From Planctomycetota bacterium (GTDB taxonomy: Bacteria > Planctomycetota > Planctomycetia > Gemmatales > Gemmataceae): a stretch of 54,834 bases of DNA. Made by a program: the position numbers and the translations under genes. The notes below the pieces were generated by a model that saw nothing but the letters and a program-made list of their open reading frames with translations, searched no databases and was not told the DNA's origin. The stretch is taken from contig JAIOPV010000015.1 of assembly GCA_021413735.1 (NCBI GenBank), positions 1-54,834 on the forward strand, given 5' to 3'. This document shows positions 25,421-33,542 of this stretch, piece after piece (within the stretch, counting starts at the first letter, position 1; the number at the start of each line of letters is the position of its first letter).

Positions 25421-27133
25421 TCAATTCCTCGGCACGCCCCATTCGCTCGTCACGCGGTAAACCATCACCCGTAGCCGAGGGTGGGTTCGCCCAACGATGG
25501 GGCTTGCTCCACAGTAAAAGCTCGGGATCGTCTGGCCGCTAATCGCGTCGTCCCACACCACTTCCGCAATCGGTTCCACCACGGAACTCGGGGGCAAGAT
25601 CACCTCACCCGCGTGCGGGCGAAAGAGTTCTTCGTGGTTCGGATAGATCGGCAACACAAGAATATCACCCGGTTTCATGATCGTCCGAGCCGGAATCGTC
25701 AACGTCATCCCCGCCCGCTCGCAGTAATACTGGAAACCCCAGTGGCCCACCGACCACACTTTCGACCCAGACGGGCGTTCTGGAATGAAACTCGCCGCAC
25801 GTTCGGCGCACACCTTTTCCGGGTAGGCATCGAACGTGTCCAATGCGGTGACTGCAAAACCCGCCGCGATTCCGAAGCCGAAGACCCAGCCGGGCGGTCG
25901 GCGATGCGGGCGGATACGTTCAACTCGACTCACCACGCAAGCGGTGAGCAGACCGCCAACGATGGTGAGCGCGATCACGCGGCGAGCCGCACCAAACGGA
26001 GTCAGCACGAAATAACCGGCAACTTCGATCAGCACCCAGCCGACCAGGAATGCGGTATCGGCATTCCACCGGATGCGCAGTCCCTTCCCGAACCGACGCA
26101 CCAGTATGTTCGCGCACAGCACAAGCCCGAACAGATAGATCCAACCGGCCGACTGCCAGAACGTCGGTGCGATGTTGCCGATTCGCTCCGGGGGAAACAA
26201 AACGATCGTCACAAAGCCACAAAGCCAGACCGTCGCTGCAGCAACAAGAGTTCGCTGTCGCACGCCAACCACTGCGGCCATGACCAACCCGACTCCGATT
26301 CCGAGACAACCGAGATGACCCGCGAGCGGCGGTCCAAGATCGGACTTTTCTCGGAGAAACGCTTCGAGTAGTGATTCACCTGGCTCGGGGATTGTTTCGC
26401 GAACAAGTGCGTGATGCAAAAAGTGCGAGAGGTAATATTTCTCGACCAGAAATAATTCCCAGGCGACGAAGCCACTTGCAGCAATTCCCACAGCGAAAAC
26501 AGCCAGCCAGATTCGACGGTGCGTGAGGCCATACCACAGAACCGCAGGCGGAATGAGCAGGGCCGTGTACTTCGTCTGCATCGCGAGTGCGGCGAGCAGT
26601 CCCGCAGTGAGGGCAAGTCGCCACGATCCGCGATCCGCTGCCCGCATAAACACAGCCACGGCCGAAAGCCCGAGCGCCAAGGCGGGCACATCGAGCATGA
26701 GATTCACGGTCGGCAGCACGGCCGGCGACAGCATCAGCAATGGCAACATTCGCGTTTCAGTTCCGCGTGCGAAGCGTCGCAGCAAATCACGCACCGACCA
26801 CGCCAACGCAAACAGGAGCGGATACAGCCAGAGTTTCAGCAACCAGGGATGTTCGCCGAAGATTGCGATGTTGATCGCCAACCAATACGGCAGCACTGGC
26901 GGCACCAGGACCGACATCGCGGGGCTGGGCACGGTCCACCAGAACATCCTGAAGCCGTAAGGATCGAGCGGCTTTTCGCTGATGTGCCTGGCGTAAGTGA
27001 GGTAGGCGGTGTCGTCGATGAGAACGGGTTTGACCGCGTTCACCATCGTCACGAGCAGCGCCAGAAACCACGGCGACTGGAAAAGTTTCGCGACTTTGGC
27101 GCGCGCCGAGTTCGTCTGGGTGTCTGCGGGCAT
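25421..27133 (-). CDS. GT39-like (PMT/ArnT-type) membrane glycosyltransferase
   Basis: A 570-aa integral membrane protein with at least ten hydrophobic segments. The first luminal loop has an acidic DD pair (VLIDDTAYLTYARHI), the position where GT-C enzymes hold their catalytic Asp, followed by family-like WWTVPSPAMSVLVPPVLPYWLA. A soluble C-terminal domain of about 130 residues ends the chain. Such enzymes transfer a sugar from a polyprenyl-phosphate donor to protein or lipid at the outer face of the membrane. Donor and acceptor are unknown. ATG at 27133. Confidence 0.75.
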   Translation of the reverse strand: MPADTQTNSARAKVAKLFQSPWFLALLVTMVNAVKPVLIDDTAYLTYARHISEKPLDPYGFRMFWWTVPSPAMSVLVPPVLPYWLAINIAIFGEHPWLLKLWLYPLLFALAWSVRDLLRRFARGTETRMLPLLMLSPAVLPTVNLMLDVPALALGLSAVAVFMRAADRGSWRLALTAGLLAALAMQTKYTALLIPPAVLWYGLTHRRIWLAVFAVGIAASGFVAWELFLVEKYYLSHFLHHALVRETIPEPGESLLEAFLREKSDLGPPLAGHLGCLGIGVGLVMAAVVGVRQRTLVAAATVWLCGFVTIVLFPPERIGNIAPTFWQSAGWIYLFGLVLCANILVRRFGKGLRIRWNADTAFLVGWVLIEVAGYFVLTPFGAARRVIALTIVGGLLTACVVSRVERIRPHRRPPGWVFGFGIAAGFAVTALDTFDAYPEKVCAERAASFIPERPSGSKVWSVGHWGFQYYCERAGMTLTIPARTIMKPGDILVLPIYPNHEELFRPHAGEVILPPSSVVEPIAEVVWDDAISGQTIPSFYCGASPIVGRTHPRLRVMVYRVTSEWGVPRN

Positions 27134-27182
27134 GCGTGCTAAACTACCATTGGAAGAGATGGATCACACTCGACAATGTCGG

Positions 27183-27249
27183 AGGCACACGTGGTGTGCC
27201 GTTTCTGAACACGAGAAACGCAATCAAGAACGGCACACGGGGTGTGCCT
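27183..27249. repeat. cruciform-type inverted repeat
   Basis: Arms 27183-27203 and 27229-27249 pair at both ends (8 and 9 bp) around a 4-nt mismatch. Each arm is itself a small hairpin (GGCACAC GTG GTGTGCC and GGCACAC GGG GTGTGCC), and the centre has CGTTTCT/AGAAACG. The whole folds as a branched structure. It lies between the GT39-like gene and lipB, 28 nt before the latter. Confidence 0.8.
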
Positions 27250-27277
27250 ACTACATTCAAGATTTCAAAGGCCCGCG

Positions 27278-28024
27278 GTGACGGACACGCCCCCCACAGC
27301 CGAATCGCAGAAGCCAACTCGGGCGCTATCCGCGTACCTGCTCGGCACCGTCGCGTTCGATGCTCTCCTCGCCTTTCAACGCCGGCTGATATACGACATC
27401 AGCGGCGACCGAACCACCGCCGCCTTGATCCTTTGCGATCACCCCACTGGCATCACCATCGGCAGAGAAGGAAGCCGTTCACACATTCGCCCAAACCCCG
27501 AAGACCTGAACGCTCGCGGTTGGTCGCCGCGTTGGGTGAGCCGGGGCGGGGGCGTCATGTTGCACGTCCCCGGGCAGGTCGCGTGCTACCCGATGTTGGC
27601 ACTCGACGCTCACGGATTAACCGCAGGCGCATACCTCGACCAGCTTCAGGGCGTCGCGATCGAATTGCTCCGCGAGTTCGGCGTGACAGGCGAAATCGAC
27701 CCCGATCACCCTGGCGTTCGCGTGAACGGCAGGCGGTTGGTACACATCGGCGTGGCGATCCGCGACAACGTGACCTGCTTCGGCATGGTCGTAAATGCCG
27801 ACCCCGATCTGGAACTCTTCCGCGACGTGCGCTGCGATGGTGCCACGCAACCAATGACATCGCTGGCACGCGAATCGTCGCACCGCGTTCGCGTGACCGG
27901 CGTGCGTCAGCGACTCCTCGAACTCATCGCGAGCCGATTCGGTTTCGATAGAACGTCAGTGTTCCACACACACCCTGGAGCGCTTCACCAACGCGTACGA
28001 CATGCTGCCGCTCACCGTCCTTGA
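27278..28024 (+). CDS. lipB: LipB-like octanoyltransferase homologue lacking the usual Cys/Lys pair
   Basis: A 248-aa biotin/lipoate ligase-fold protein resembling LipB, which moves octanoate from ACP to lipoyl domains. Visible family parts: GITIGREGS, SRGGGVMLHVPGQVACYP (normally RGGxxTxHGPGQ), VNGRRLVHIGVAI and FGMVVNADPDL. In a gap-free alignment by eye to E. coli LipB, the catalytic Lys135 falls on Arg153 and the catalytic Cys169 on Val165, with a Cys two residues later (Cys167). Activity is therefore uncertain. The GTG start at 27278 excludes the hairpin upstream. It overlaps lipA by 23 nt, so the pair is co-translated. The symbol reflects family and context, not proven function. Confidence 0.8.
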   Translation: MTDTPPTAESQKPTRALSAYLLGTVAFDALLAFQRRLIYDISGDRTTAALILCDHPTGITIGREGSRSHIRPNPEDLNARGWSPRWVSRGGGVMLHVPGQVACYPMLALDAHGLTAGAYLDQLQGVAIELLREFGVTGEIDPDHPGVRVNGRRLVHIGVAIRDNVTCFGMVVNADPDLELFRDVRCDGATQPMTSLARESSHRVRVTGVRQRLLELIASRFGFDRTSVFHTHPGALHQRVRHAAAHRP

Positions 28025-28907
28025 TGCTCTACCAAGTCCACACCCAGAACGCACCGGTGGACGATTGCCGTCGTGGCTGAAGCGACCGCTTCCCACCGGG
28101 AATGGCAACGCCTTCACGCAGAATCTCCTCACCGACTTGAAGCTCGAAACCGTGTGCGAGAACGCACGCTGCCCGAACCGCCCCGAATGCTGGTCTCGCC
28201 GCACCGCTACATTCATGATCCTTGGGAACGTCTGCACACGGCCGTGCAGTTTCTGCTCGGTCCCCAAGGGCGAACCGCTGCATATCGAGGACGACGAACC
28301 CTCGCGAGTCGCCGAGGCGTGTGTGCGTTTGGGACTAAAACACGTCGTCATTACTTCAGTCACGCGCGACGACTTGCCCGACGGTGGAGCCGATCATTTT
28401 GCACGTTGTGTGTTGGCAGTGCGTGAACGATTGCCGCAAGCTGCGGTTGAAGTGCTAACGCCCGACTTCATGGGGAATAACGCGGCCATCGACCGCGTCA
28501 CCGATGTCAGCCCGGACGTGTTCAACCACAACATGGAAACGGTGCCGCGGCTGTACCGCGTTGCTCGTGGTCGTGCAGAATATCGTCGCAGTCTCGATCT
28601 GCTGGACCGCGTGAAACAGCGTGCCCCGCATGTCGTCACGAAGGCAGGACTCATGCTCGGTATTGGCGAAACCATCGACGAATTGTTCGAAGTACTGGCG
28701 GATTTGCGTTCGGTGCAGTGCGATGTCATCACGATGGGCCAGTATCTTGCGCCGACGCTGAAACACAGCATTCCGGTTGCTCGGTATGTTCCGCCGGAAG
28801 AGTTCGATTCGATCGCAGCACGCACCAGACTCTTAGGCTTCCGTAAAGTGGTCGCCGGCCCGTTCGTGCGGTCGAGTTACCATGCCGACGACATGGTGAC
28901 TGCGTGA
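28002..28907 (+). CDS. lipA: lipoyl synthase
   Basis: A 301-aa radical-SAM enzyme that inserts two sulfurs into octanoyl groups on lipoyl domains. Both cluster motifs are intact: auxiliary cluster Cys52, Cys57, Cys63 (CENARCPNRPEC) and radical-SAM cluster Cys78, Cys82, Cys85 (CTRPCSFC). The C-terminal RSSYHA segment supplies the conserved Arg/Ser that binds the auxiliary cluster. Other hallmarks are TSVTRDDLPDGGA, FNHNMETV, KAGLMLGIGET and TMGQYLAPT. The length is normal. It overlaps the LipB-like gene by 23 nt and the next gene by 4 nt. Confidence 0.97.
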   Translation: MLPLTVLDALPSPHPERTGGRLPSWLKRPLPTGNGNAFTQNLLTDLKLETVCENARCPNRPECWSRRTATFMILGNVCTRPCSFCSVPKGEPLHIEDDEPSRVAEACVRLGLKHVVITSVTRDDLPDGGADHFARCVLAVRERLPQAAVEVLTPDFMGNNAAIDRVTDVSPDVFNHNMETVPRLYRVARGRAEYRRSLDLLDRVKQRAPHVVTKAGLMLGIGETIDELFEVLADLRSVQCDVITMGQYLAPTLKHSIPVARYVPPEEFDSIAARTRLLGFRKVVAGPFVRSSYHADDMVTA

Positions 28908-29137
28908 GAGCCGCGTTGACGCTGCCTGTCCTGGGTTCGTCGCGTGTCACGTTTAGTCTGTGGTATGTGCGGCGTGGCGATTGCATTGTCGAAGGCGACC
29001 GCATCGCCGAGGTGCTGATACCAGGTGCGACGTTCGACGTTCATGCCCCCGCCACGGGTACACTAGCTGAACAATTGGCCTTCCCGAACGACGCATTGAC
29101 CCCCGGCCAAGTGCTGGGTTGGATCGAAGAAGAGTGA
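28904..29137 (+). CDS. lipoyl/biotinyl-like domain protein without the attachment lysine
   Basis: A 77-aa single-domain protein with the lipoyl-domain pattern: a strand with VRRGDCIVEGDRIAEVLI, the hairpin position, then TFDVHAPATGTL and LTPGQVLGWIEEE. In true carriers the turn reads D-K-A (lipoyl) or M-K-M (biotinyl). Here it reads P-G-A, with Pro40 and Gly41, so nothing can be attached at the usual site. It starts with GTG overlapping the lipA stop (GTGA) and tmk starts 10 nt after its stop, so it belongs to the same operon. Possible roles are a structural or regulatory mimic, or a degenerate carrier. Confidence 0.75.
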   Translation: MRAALTLPVLGSSRVTFSLWYVRRGDCIVEGDRIAEVLIPGATFDVHAPATGTLAEQLAFPNDALTPGQVLGWIEEE

Positions 29138-29146
29138 ATCGCCACG

Positions 29147-29794
29147 ATGCCGAAGCCTGTGTTCATATCGTTCGATGGTCTCGATGGCACGGGGAAATCC
29201 ACCCAGTGCCGATTGCTCGTGGATTGGCTCGCGACCCAGAAAATTCCGGCGACCACCTGCACCGATCCGGGCGGCACCGCCATCGGCCAGGAGCTTCGTC
29301 GCATCGTTCTCTTCGGTCGCGAACATCGCATCTGCACGACAACCGAAGCAATGCTCTTCATGGCGTCGCGGGCACAGCTTGTGGAAGAGATCATCCGCCC
29401 TGCGCTCGATCGGGGCGAAGTGGTCGTGTCGGATCGCTTCACGCTGGCAAACGTCGTTTATCAGGGACACGCGGGCGGCTTGCGGCCCGAAGACTTGTGG
29501 CAAGTGGGAAAGTTCGTCGCGGATGGCCTCGAACCCGATCTCACGCTCGTTTTCGACGCTCCGCTTGAGGTCACGCTGGCACGCCGGAACCGCGAAGCTG
29601 ACCGCATGGAAGAACGCGACCTGGAATATCAGCGTCGCGTGCAGACGGGCTTTCGTTACGAAGCCGGCAGACGACCCGAGAAGCACCGCATCATCGACGC
29701 CACGCCCGACACCGAAACCGTTCAACGACATGTTCGCCGGGAAGTCACTCGCTTGCTCATTTCGTACGGCTGGCCCATCACCACAGAGACTTGA
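29147..29794 (+). CDS. tmk: thymidylate kinase
   Basis: A 215-aa enzyme that phosphorylates dTMP to dTDP. The P-loop is FDGLDGTGKST, the DR motif is VVSDRFTLANVVYQG, and the lid region is ADRMEERDLEYQRRV. The second loop reads TDPGGT rather than the common REPGGT, a variation at the position that closes on the phosphate donor. Length and order are normal, so I expect a working enzyme. Last gene of the lipB-like/lipA/lipoyl-like group. Confidence 0.93.
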   Translation: MPKPVFISFDGLDGTGKSTQCRLLVDWLATQKIPATTCTDPGGTAIGQELRRIVLFGREHRICTTTEAMLFMASRAQLVEEIIRPALDRGEVVVSDRFTLANVVYQGHAGGLRPEDLWQVGKFVADGLEPDLTLVFDAPLEVTLARRNREADRMEERDLEYQRRVQTGFRYEAGRRPEKHRIIDATPDTETVQRHVRREVTRLLISYGWPITTET

Positions 29795-29803
29795 TATTCG
29801 GCG

Positions 29804-30115
29804 CTAACGCAACGGATCAACCGCTTCGTGTGGGTCGAAGTGGTGGAGGAGGAGGTAGTCGTCCCAGCCGTGTTCGCCCTCACAGACGACGATTGCAGCC
29901 CTCGCTAATCCAGGGACCGATTGCACAAGCTTCTGAAGCGATTCCCAAAGTCCGGATGGGTCGCCAGTCCAAAAATCCACATTCACATATCGTACATCGT
30001 CCTCGCCTTCAGTAACCCGGGCACCATTCATAACAGATCTCAGTTTCGCAACCGCTTCGGCCAAGTCCAACTCTGGCGAGCGACCCGGCTGGAGTTGGAT
30101 GTGCAACTGCTTCAT
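29804..30115 (-). CDS. hypothetical protein, 103 aa
   Basis: Unrecognised small soluble protein, predicted alpha/beta, with no motif I know. Sequence features are an amphipathic helix (ELDLAEAVAKLRSVM), YVNVDFWTGDPSGLWESLQKLV and an acidic, His-rich end (LLLHHFDPHEAVDPL). It converges with tmk, 9 nt apart. Support is an intact frame filling the gap before a divergent gene. Confidence 0.55.
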   Translation of the reverse strand: MKQLHIQLQPGRSPELDLAEAVAKLRSVMNGARVTEGEDDVRYVNVDFWTGDPSGLWESLQKLVQSVPGLARAAIVVCEGEHGWDDYLLLHHFDPHEAVDPLR

Positions 30116-30258
30116 GCTCCCTCCGTTGCGGACGAACTTTATTCTCTGCTGTTTATTTCACGTTTGTAACATCGCCCACCGACGTTACACGACTCGCTTA
30201 TGATGTCCGTCGCCGGCCACGCCGGTGAGATAGCCCATTTCCTCTCAAGGGTTCCCCT

Positions 30259-31830
30259 ATGCGAGCGCTGCAGTTTGTGGCCATCGGCTTAACGCTTGTT
30301 CTGTTCCTGTTCAATATGCCCGCGCAGGCCGCCGACGAGACCACAGCCAAAGGCAAGATCGTCGGCGTCGATCTGTTCAAGAACGGGCTTGTCGTCGTCA
30401 AGTGCGAGATGACCCTCGGCAAGTCAGGAACCTATGTCCTTGAAGATGTGCCGTCGCCAGTTCACGGCACGTACTGGGTTGATAGCCCAGGAGCCACGGT
30501 CGATACGCAAGTGAAGATGCGTGACGTGGAAGTGCCAGTCGCGGAAGCGGGTGCCGGCAACCTCCAGGCCGATCTTGCAGGCAAAAAGGCGACCGTTCAC
30601 TTCAAGGGTGCAAACCGCCCGCCGGTTGTCGGCACCATCATGAAGTTGAAGCCCGCGAAGGGCGAGGAAGCGGTTGCACTCAACCGGTTCCTTCTCCTGC
30701 AAACGGGCAAGGGTCGCGTTTACATCGACTCGTCGGATATCGCGTCTGTGGAAGCGGAAGACGCGGGCGACAAGGTGATTCGCCGCAAACCGCGGTTACT
30801 GCTAACGCTCGGCGAAACGGAGAAGCCCGAAACGAAGGTCACGCTCCGCTATCTGACTCACGGCATGGCGTGGGCACCAAGCTATCGCATCGACATCACG
30901 GACCCGAAAACGCTGACGGTCGAGCAGCACGCGGTTCTGCGGAACGAGTTGGCAGAGATCGACGGCGCGGAAGTACGGCTCATCTCGGGCTTCCCAAGCG
31001 TCGAGTTCATGCACGTTCGTTCGCCGTTGGCTCCGGGAGTGAACTGGGGCACATACTTCAGCGAACTCGGCAGCCGAATTCACCGCGACCACGATGTGAT
31101 GAGTAACGTTGTCACGCAACAGTCGATCGGCAATCGGCGTTCACCGGTGAACACGAGCATCGGAGCCATTCCCGCGGGTGAGGGCGTCGACCTGCATTAC
31201 CAATCGATCGGCAAGCGTTCGCTGGCGGAAGGCGAGAGCCTGGCGCTAACCGTGGCGAAGGGGAAGGCCGATTACGAACGTATCGTCGAGTGGACGGTTC
31301 CAGATAGCCGCAGCGAGTACGGCCACGCCGGCAACCGAGGCGACGACGAGGCCTGGGATGCGTTGAAGTTCAAGAACCCGCTCGCGTTCCCAATGACGAC
31401 GGCCCCAGCGATGGTAACAGCCGCCGGGCAATTCAACGGCCAGCGCACGAGTTACTTCACGAACTCCGGCGAGGAAATGGTCCTGCGGGTGGAGAAGGCC
31501 TTGAGCGTTCGCACACGAGCGACCGAGAACGAGTCGATCAAGGAGAACTCGGGCCGCGACGTTGTGTGGATCGGTGGGCGGCAGTTCCGCAAGAGCACGG
31601 TTGAGGGCGAAGTGACCGTGGGCAACCACCGCAAGGAAGGCATCTCGATGGTGATTCGTCGTGGGTTCTCGGGTGAGATGGTGAGTGCTGAGGGCGCACC
31701 GAAAGTTTCGCTTCGCGAGGATGGCGTGTACTCGATCAACAAGCGAAACGAGATGTTGTGGACGCTGACACTTAAGGGCGGCGAAGAGAAGAAGTTCAAG
31801 TATGTGTACACGGTGCTGGTCGCCGTTTAA
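30259..31830 (+). CDS. exported DUF4139-like protein
   Basis: A 523-aa protein with a signal peptide (FVAIGLTLVLFLFNMPAQA). The middle part has the DUF4139 pattern: VTLRYLTHGMAWAPSYRID and VEQHAVLRNELAEIDGAEVRLISG. The C-terminus continues with beta-rich sequence (PLAFPMTTAPAMVTAAGQF, EGISMVIRRGFSGEMV). DUF4139 proteins are beta-rich and of unknown role; some are called mucoidy inhibitor A. It stands alone between a minus-strand gene on each side. Periplasmic or surface location inferred from the signal. Confidence 0.75.
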   Translation: MRALQFVAIGLTLVLFLFNMPAQAADETTAKGKIVGVDLFKNGLVVVKCEMTLGKSGTYVLEDVPSPVHGTYWVDSPGATVDTQVKMRDVEVPVAEAGAGNLQADLAGKKATVHFKGANRPPVVGTIMKLKPAKGEEAVALNRFLLLQTGKGRVYIDSSDIASVEAEDAGDKVIRRKPRLLLTLGETEKPETKVTLRYLTHGMAWAPSYRIDITDPKTLTVEQHAVLRNELAEIDGAEVRLISGFPSVEFMHVRSPLAPGVNWGTYFSELGSRIHRDHDVMSNVVTQQSIGNRRSPVNTSIGAIPAGEGVDLHYQSIGKRSLAEGESLALTVAKGKADYERIVEWTVPDSRSEYGHAGNRGDDEAWDALKFKNPLAFPMTTAPAMVTAAGQFNGQRTSYFTNSGEEMVLRVEKALSVRTRATENESIKENSGRDVVWIGGRQFRKSTVEGEVTVGNHRKEGISMVIRRGFSGEMVSAEGAPKVSLREDGVYSINKRNEMLWTLTLKGGEEKKFKYVYTVLVAV

Positions 31831-31860
31831 CAACATCACCGCGTTTAGCGGCTGCCCCAA

Positions 31861-32268
31861 TCAATCGAGCCGTTCGGCTCCGCTCACGGCGGGGTTGTAC
31901 GGCTCAATCCATTGAATCAGCTCGATGCGATTTCCATCTGGGTCGCTGACGAAGAAACGGTCACAGTGCGGAATCGGGCCGGTTTCTTGCGTCTCGATGC
32001 CGTGCATGTGGAAGTGTTCGCGGGCGGTTTTGGCGTCTGGCACCCGGAGTGCAAAATGTCGCGGGCTGCGTGTGTCCGGTTGCGGTTTCTGCAACAAATG
32101 CAGCGTTTGACCTGCACCCAGATCGAACCACAACGCCACGAAATCGAACGGTTTCGGCTTCGGAATCTCCGGCAACCCCAGCACATCGCGATAAAACCAG
32201 CGGGCTTTCCCCAAATCTGTGATCAATACTGAACAATGGTCGATGGCTGTGATGTTGAGTGGTGGCAT
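31861..32268 (-). CDS. VOC family (glyoxalase/bleomycin resistance/dioxygenase fold) protein
   Basis: A 135-aa protein with the two beta-alpha-beta-beta-beta halves of the vicinal-oxygen-chelate fold. The first opens with ITAIDHCSVLITDLGKARWFYRDVLGL, the second with RHFALRVPDAKTAREHF, and it ends with FFVSDPDGNRIELIQW. Metal-ligand positions are present as His11 (IDHCS), His in RHFAL and Glu in NRIELI. The substrate is unknown. Divergent from the next gene. Confidence 0.88.
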   Translation of the reverse strand: MPPLNITAIDHCSVLITDLGKARWFYRDVLGLPEIPKPKPFDFVALWFDLGAGQTLHLLQKPQPDTRSPRHFALRVPDAKTAREHFHMHGIETQETGPIPHCDRFFVSDPDGNRIELIQWIEPYNPAVSGAERLD

Positions 32269-32419
32269 GTCGAACTCCGCAACGGGTGCAGCAGATGGCT
32301 CGACAGTGAGTTTAGAGGCGTTTCGCTAAAGGGGTATCGGCAGCCGTCCCGTGGCGTGGTAGCATCAGCGAATCGTGAGTCCGAGATGGTGAGTTCCGAC
32401 GAGCCAAGGATGGTCCGCC

Positions 32420-33478
32420 ATGAGCATCCGCCTGCTGATTTTTTTCTTGTCGTCGATCGCGTTGGCAGGGCTTCCCACTACCCCTTCCGTGTCTGCACCA
32501 GTCCCCAAAGAGGATTGGTGGTTAGAAATCGAAGCGAGCAACAACGCGAGACATTTCGTGCGGGTTGCAACTGGTGAACGCAGGCCAGTCCGAGCGCCTC
32601 GGCCGGCGGCCGCCACGAAGGACTTTCCATCACCAGATGGGAAATGGATCGCCGTCGTTCGGAACCGAACCCCAACCACTGCTGACCCATTTGATTTCCA
32701 TCCGAATCGAAGCCAACTCTTCGTGCGACCCGTGGAGACAAAGGGAACGGAAGTCTGCCTTGGCCAGACGGCATCTCGTGGGTGGGCCGTCGCGTGGTCG
32801 GCAGACTCGTCACGAATCGCGTTCCTCGCGAACCGCGACGGTTGGCGAGTATGCTCGGCAGCCCCCGACGGAACAGCCCCGCGCCAGTTGACCCAAAGCA
32901 GCGGATTTGTTGAGGAAACGGACATACTGAGGATGCTTCCAGACGGGCGAACGCTCCATGTCGGCGGTCGGAAGCGGGTGTTCGATGCACCCCGGTGGCA
33001 GGGAGAAGTTCTCCAAGCTGGTCACCTCGTCATTTCGGACGGGGTCCGCGATCGCTTGCTCTGCCGGGATTCGCTCATCCGACATTTCGAACCAAGTCCC
33101 GACGGGACAAAGGTGGCGTATGTCGTGGGAAACCAATCATCGTCTGAGTTAGTGCTTCACGACCTCGCACGGGACAGAGCCGATCGCATCCAGGTCCGGG
33201 GCTTCCACCCGGATTGGGAGTGCAACTGTGGCAACATCCTGTGGCGACCGGACGGCCTGGCGCTGGCGTTCGGGTTCGACAGGATGAACTTCAACCCGTT
33301 TGACGACCAAGCGCCCTTCCGGCACATCGGGGTCGTCCACCCTGGGCCAAACGGTCCCCGCACCGAGGCGATTTTGTTCCGCGACTGGAACCAAGAAGAG
33401 ACTTCAAGTGGAAGTGCGTATTATTCCTTGATCCGCTGGGTTTCAGACGTCGAGGTGCAACGGGACTCGCGTCGGTAG
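32420..33478 (+). CDS. exported TolB-like PD40 beta-propeller protein
   Basis: A 352-aa protein with a signal peptide (MSIRLLIFFLSSIALAG...SVSA). At least four PD40/WD40-like blades are visible: FPSPDGKWIAVVRNR, AWSADSSRIAFLANRDGW, EPSPDGTKVAYVVGN and LWRPDGLALAFGF. These match the TolB-type propeller. AAGGATGG lies 7-14 nt upstream of the ATG at 32420. No partner genes (tolA, tolR, pal) are nearby, so a classical Tol role is not supported. Confidence 0.7.
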   Translation: MSIRLLIFFLSSIALAGLPTTPSVSAPVPKEDWWLEIEASNNARHFVRVATGERRPVRAPRPAAATKDFPSPDGKWIAVVRNRTPTTADPFDFHPNRSQLFVRPVETKGTEVCLGQTASRGWAVAWSADSSRIAFLANRDGWRVCSAAPDGTAPRQLTQSSGFVEETDILRMLPDGRTLHVGGRKRVFDAPRWQGEVLQAGHLVISDGVRDRLLCRDSLIRHFEPSPDGTKVAYVVGNQSSSELVLHDLARDRADRIQVRGFHPDWECNCGNILWRPDGLALAFGFDRMNFNPFDDQAPFRHIGVVHPGPNGPRTEAILFRDWNQEETSSGSAYYSLIRWVSDVEVQRDSRR

Positions 33479-33542
33479 AAATAGTCAGGGGCAGTACAAC
33501 GAATACTCATAAGGAACCTCACGCGGTCACGGCGGGTACGCC

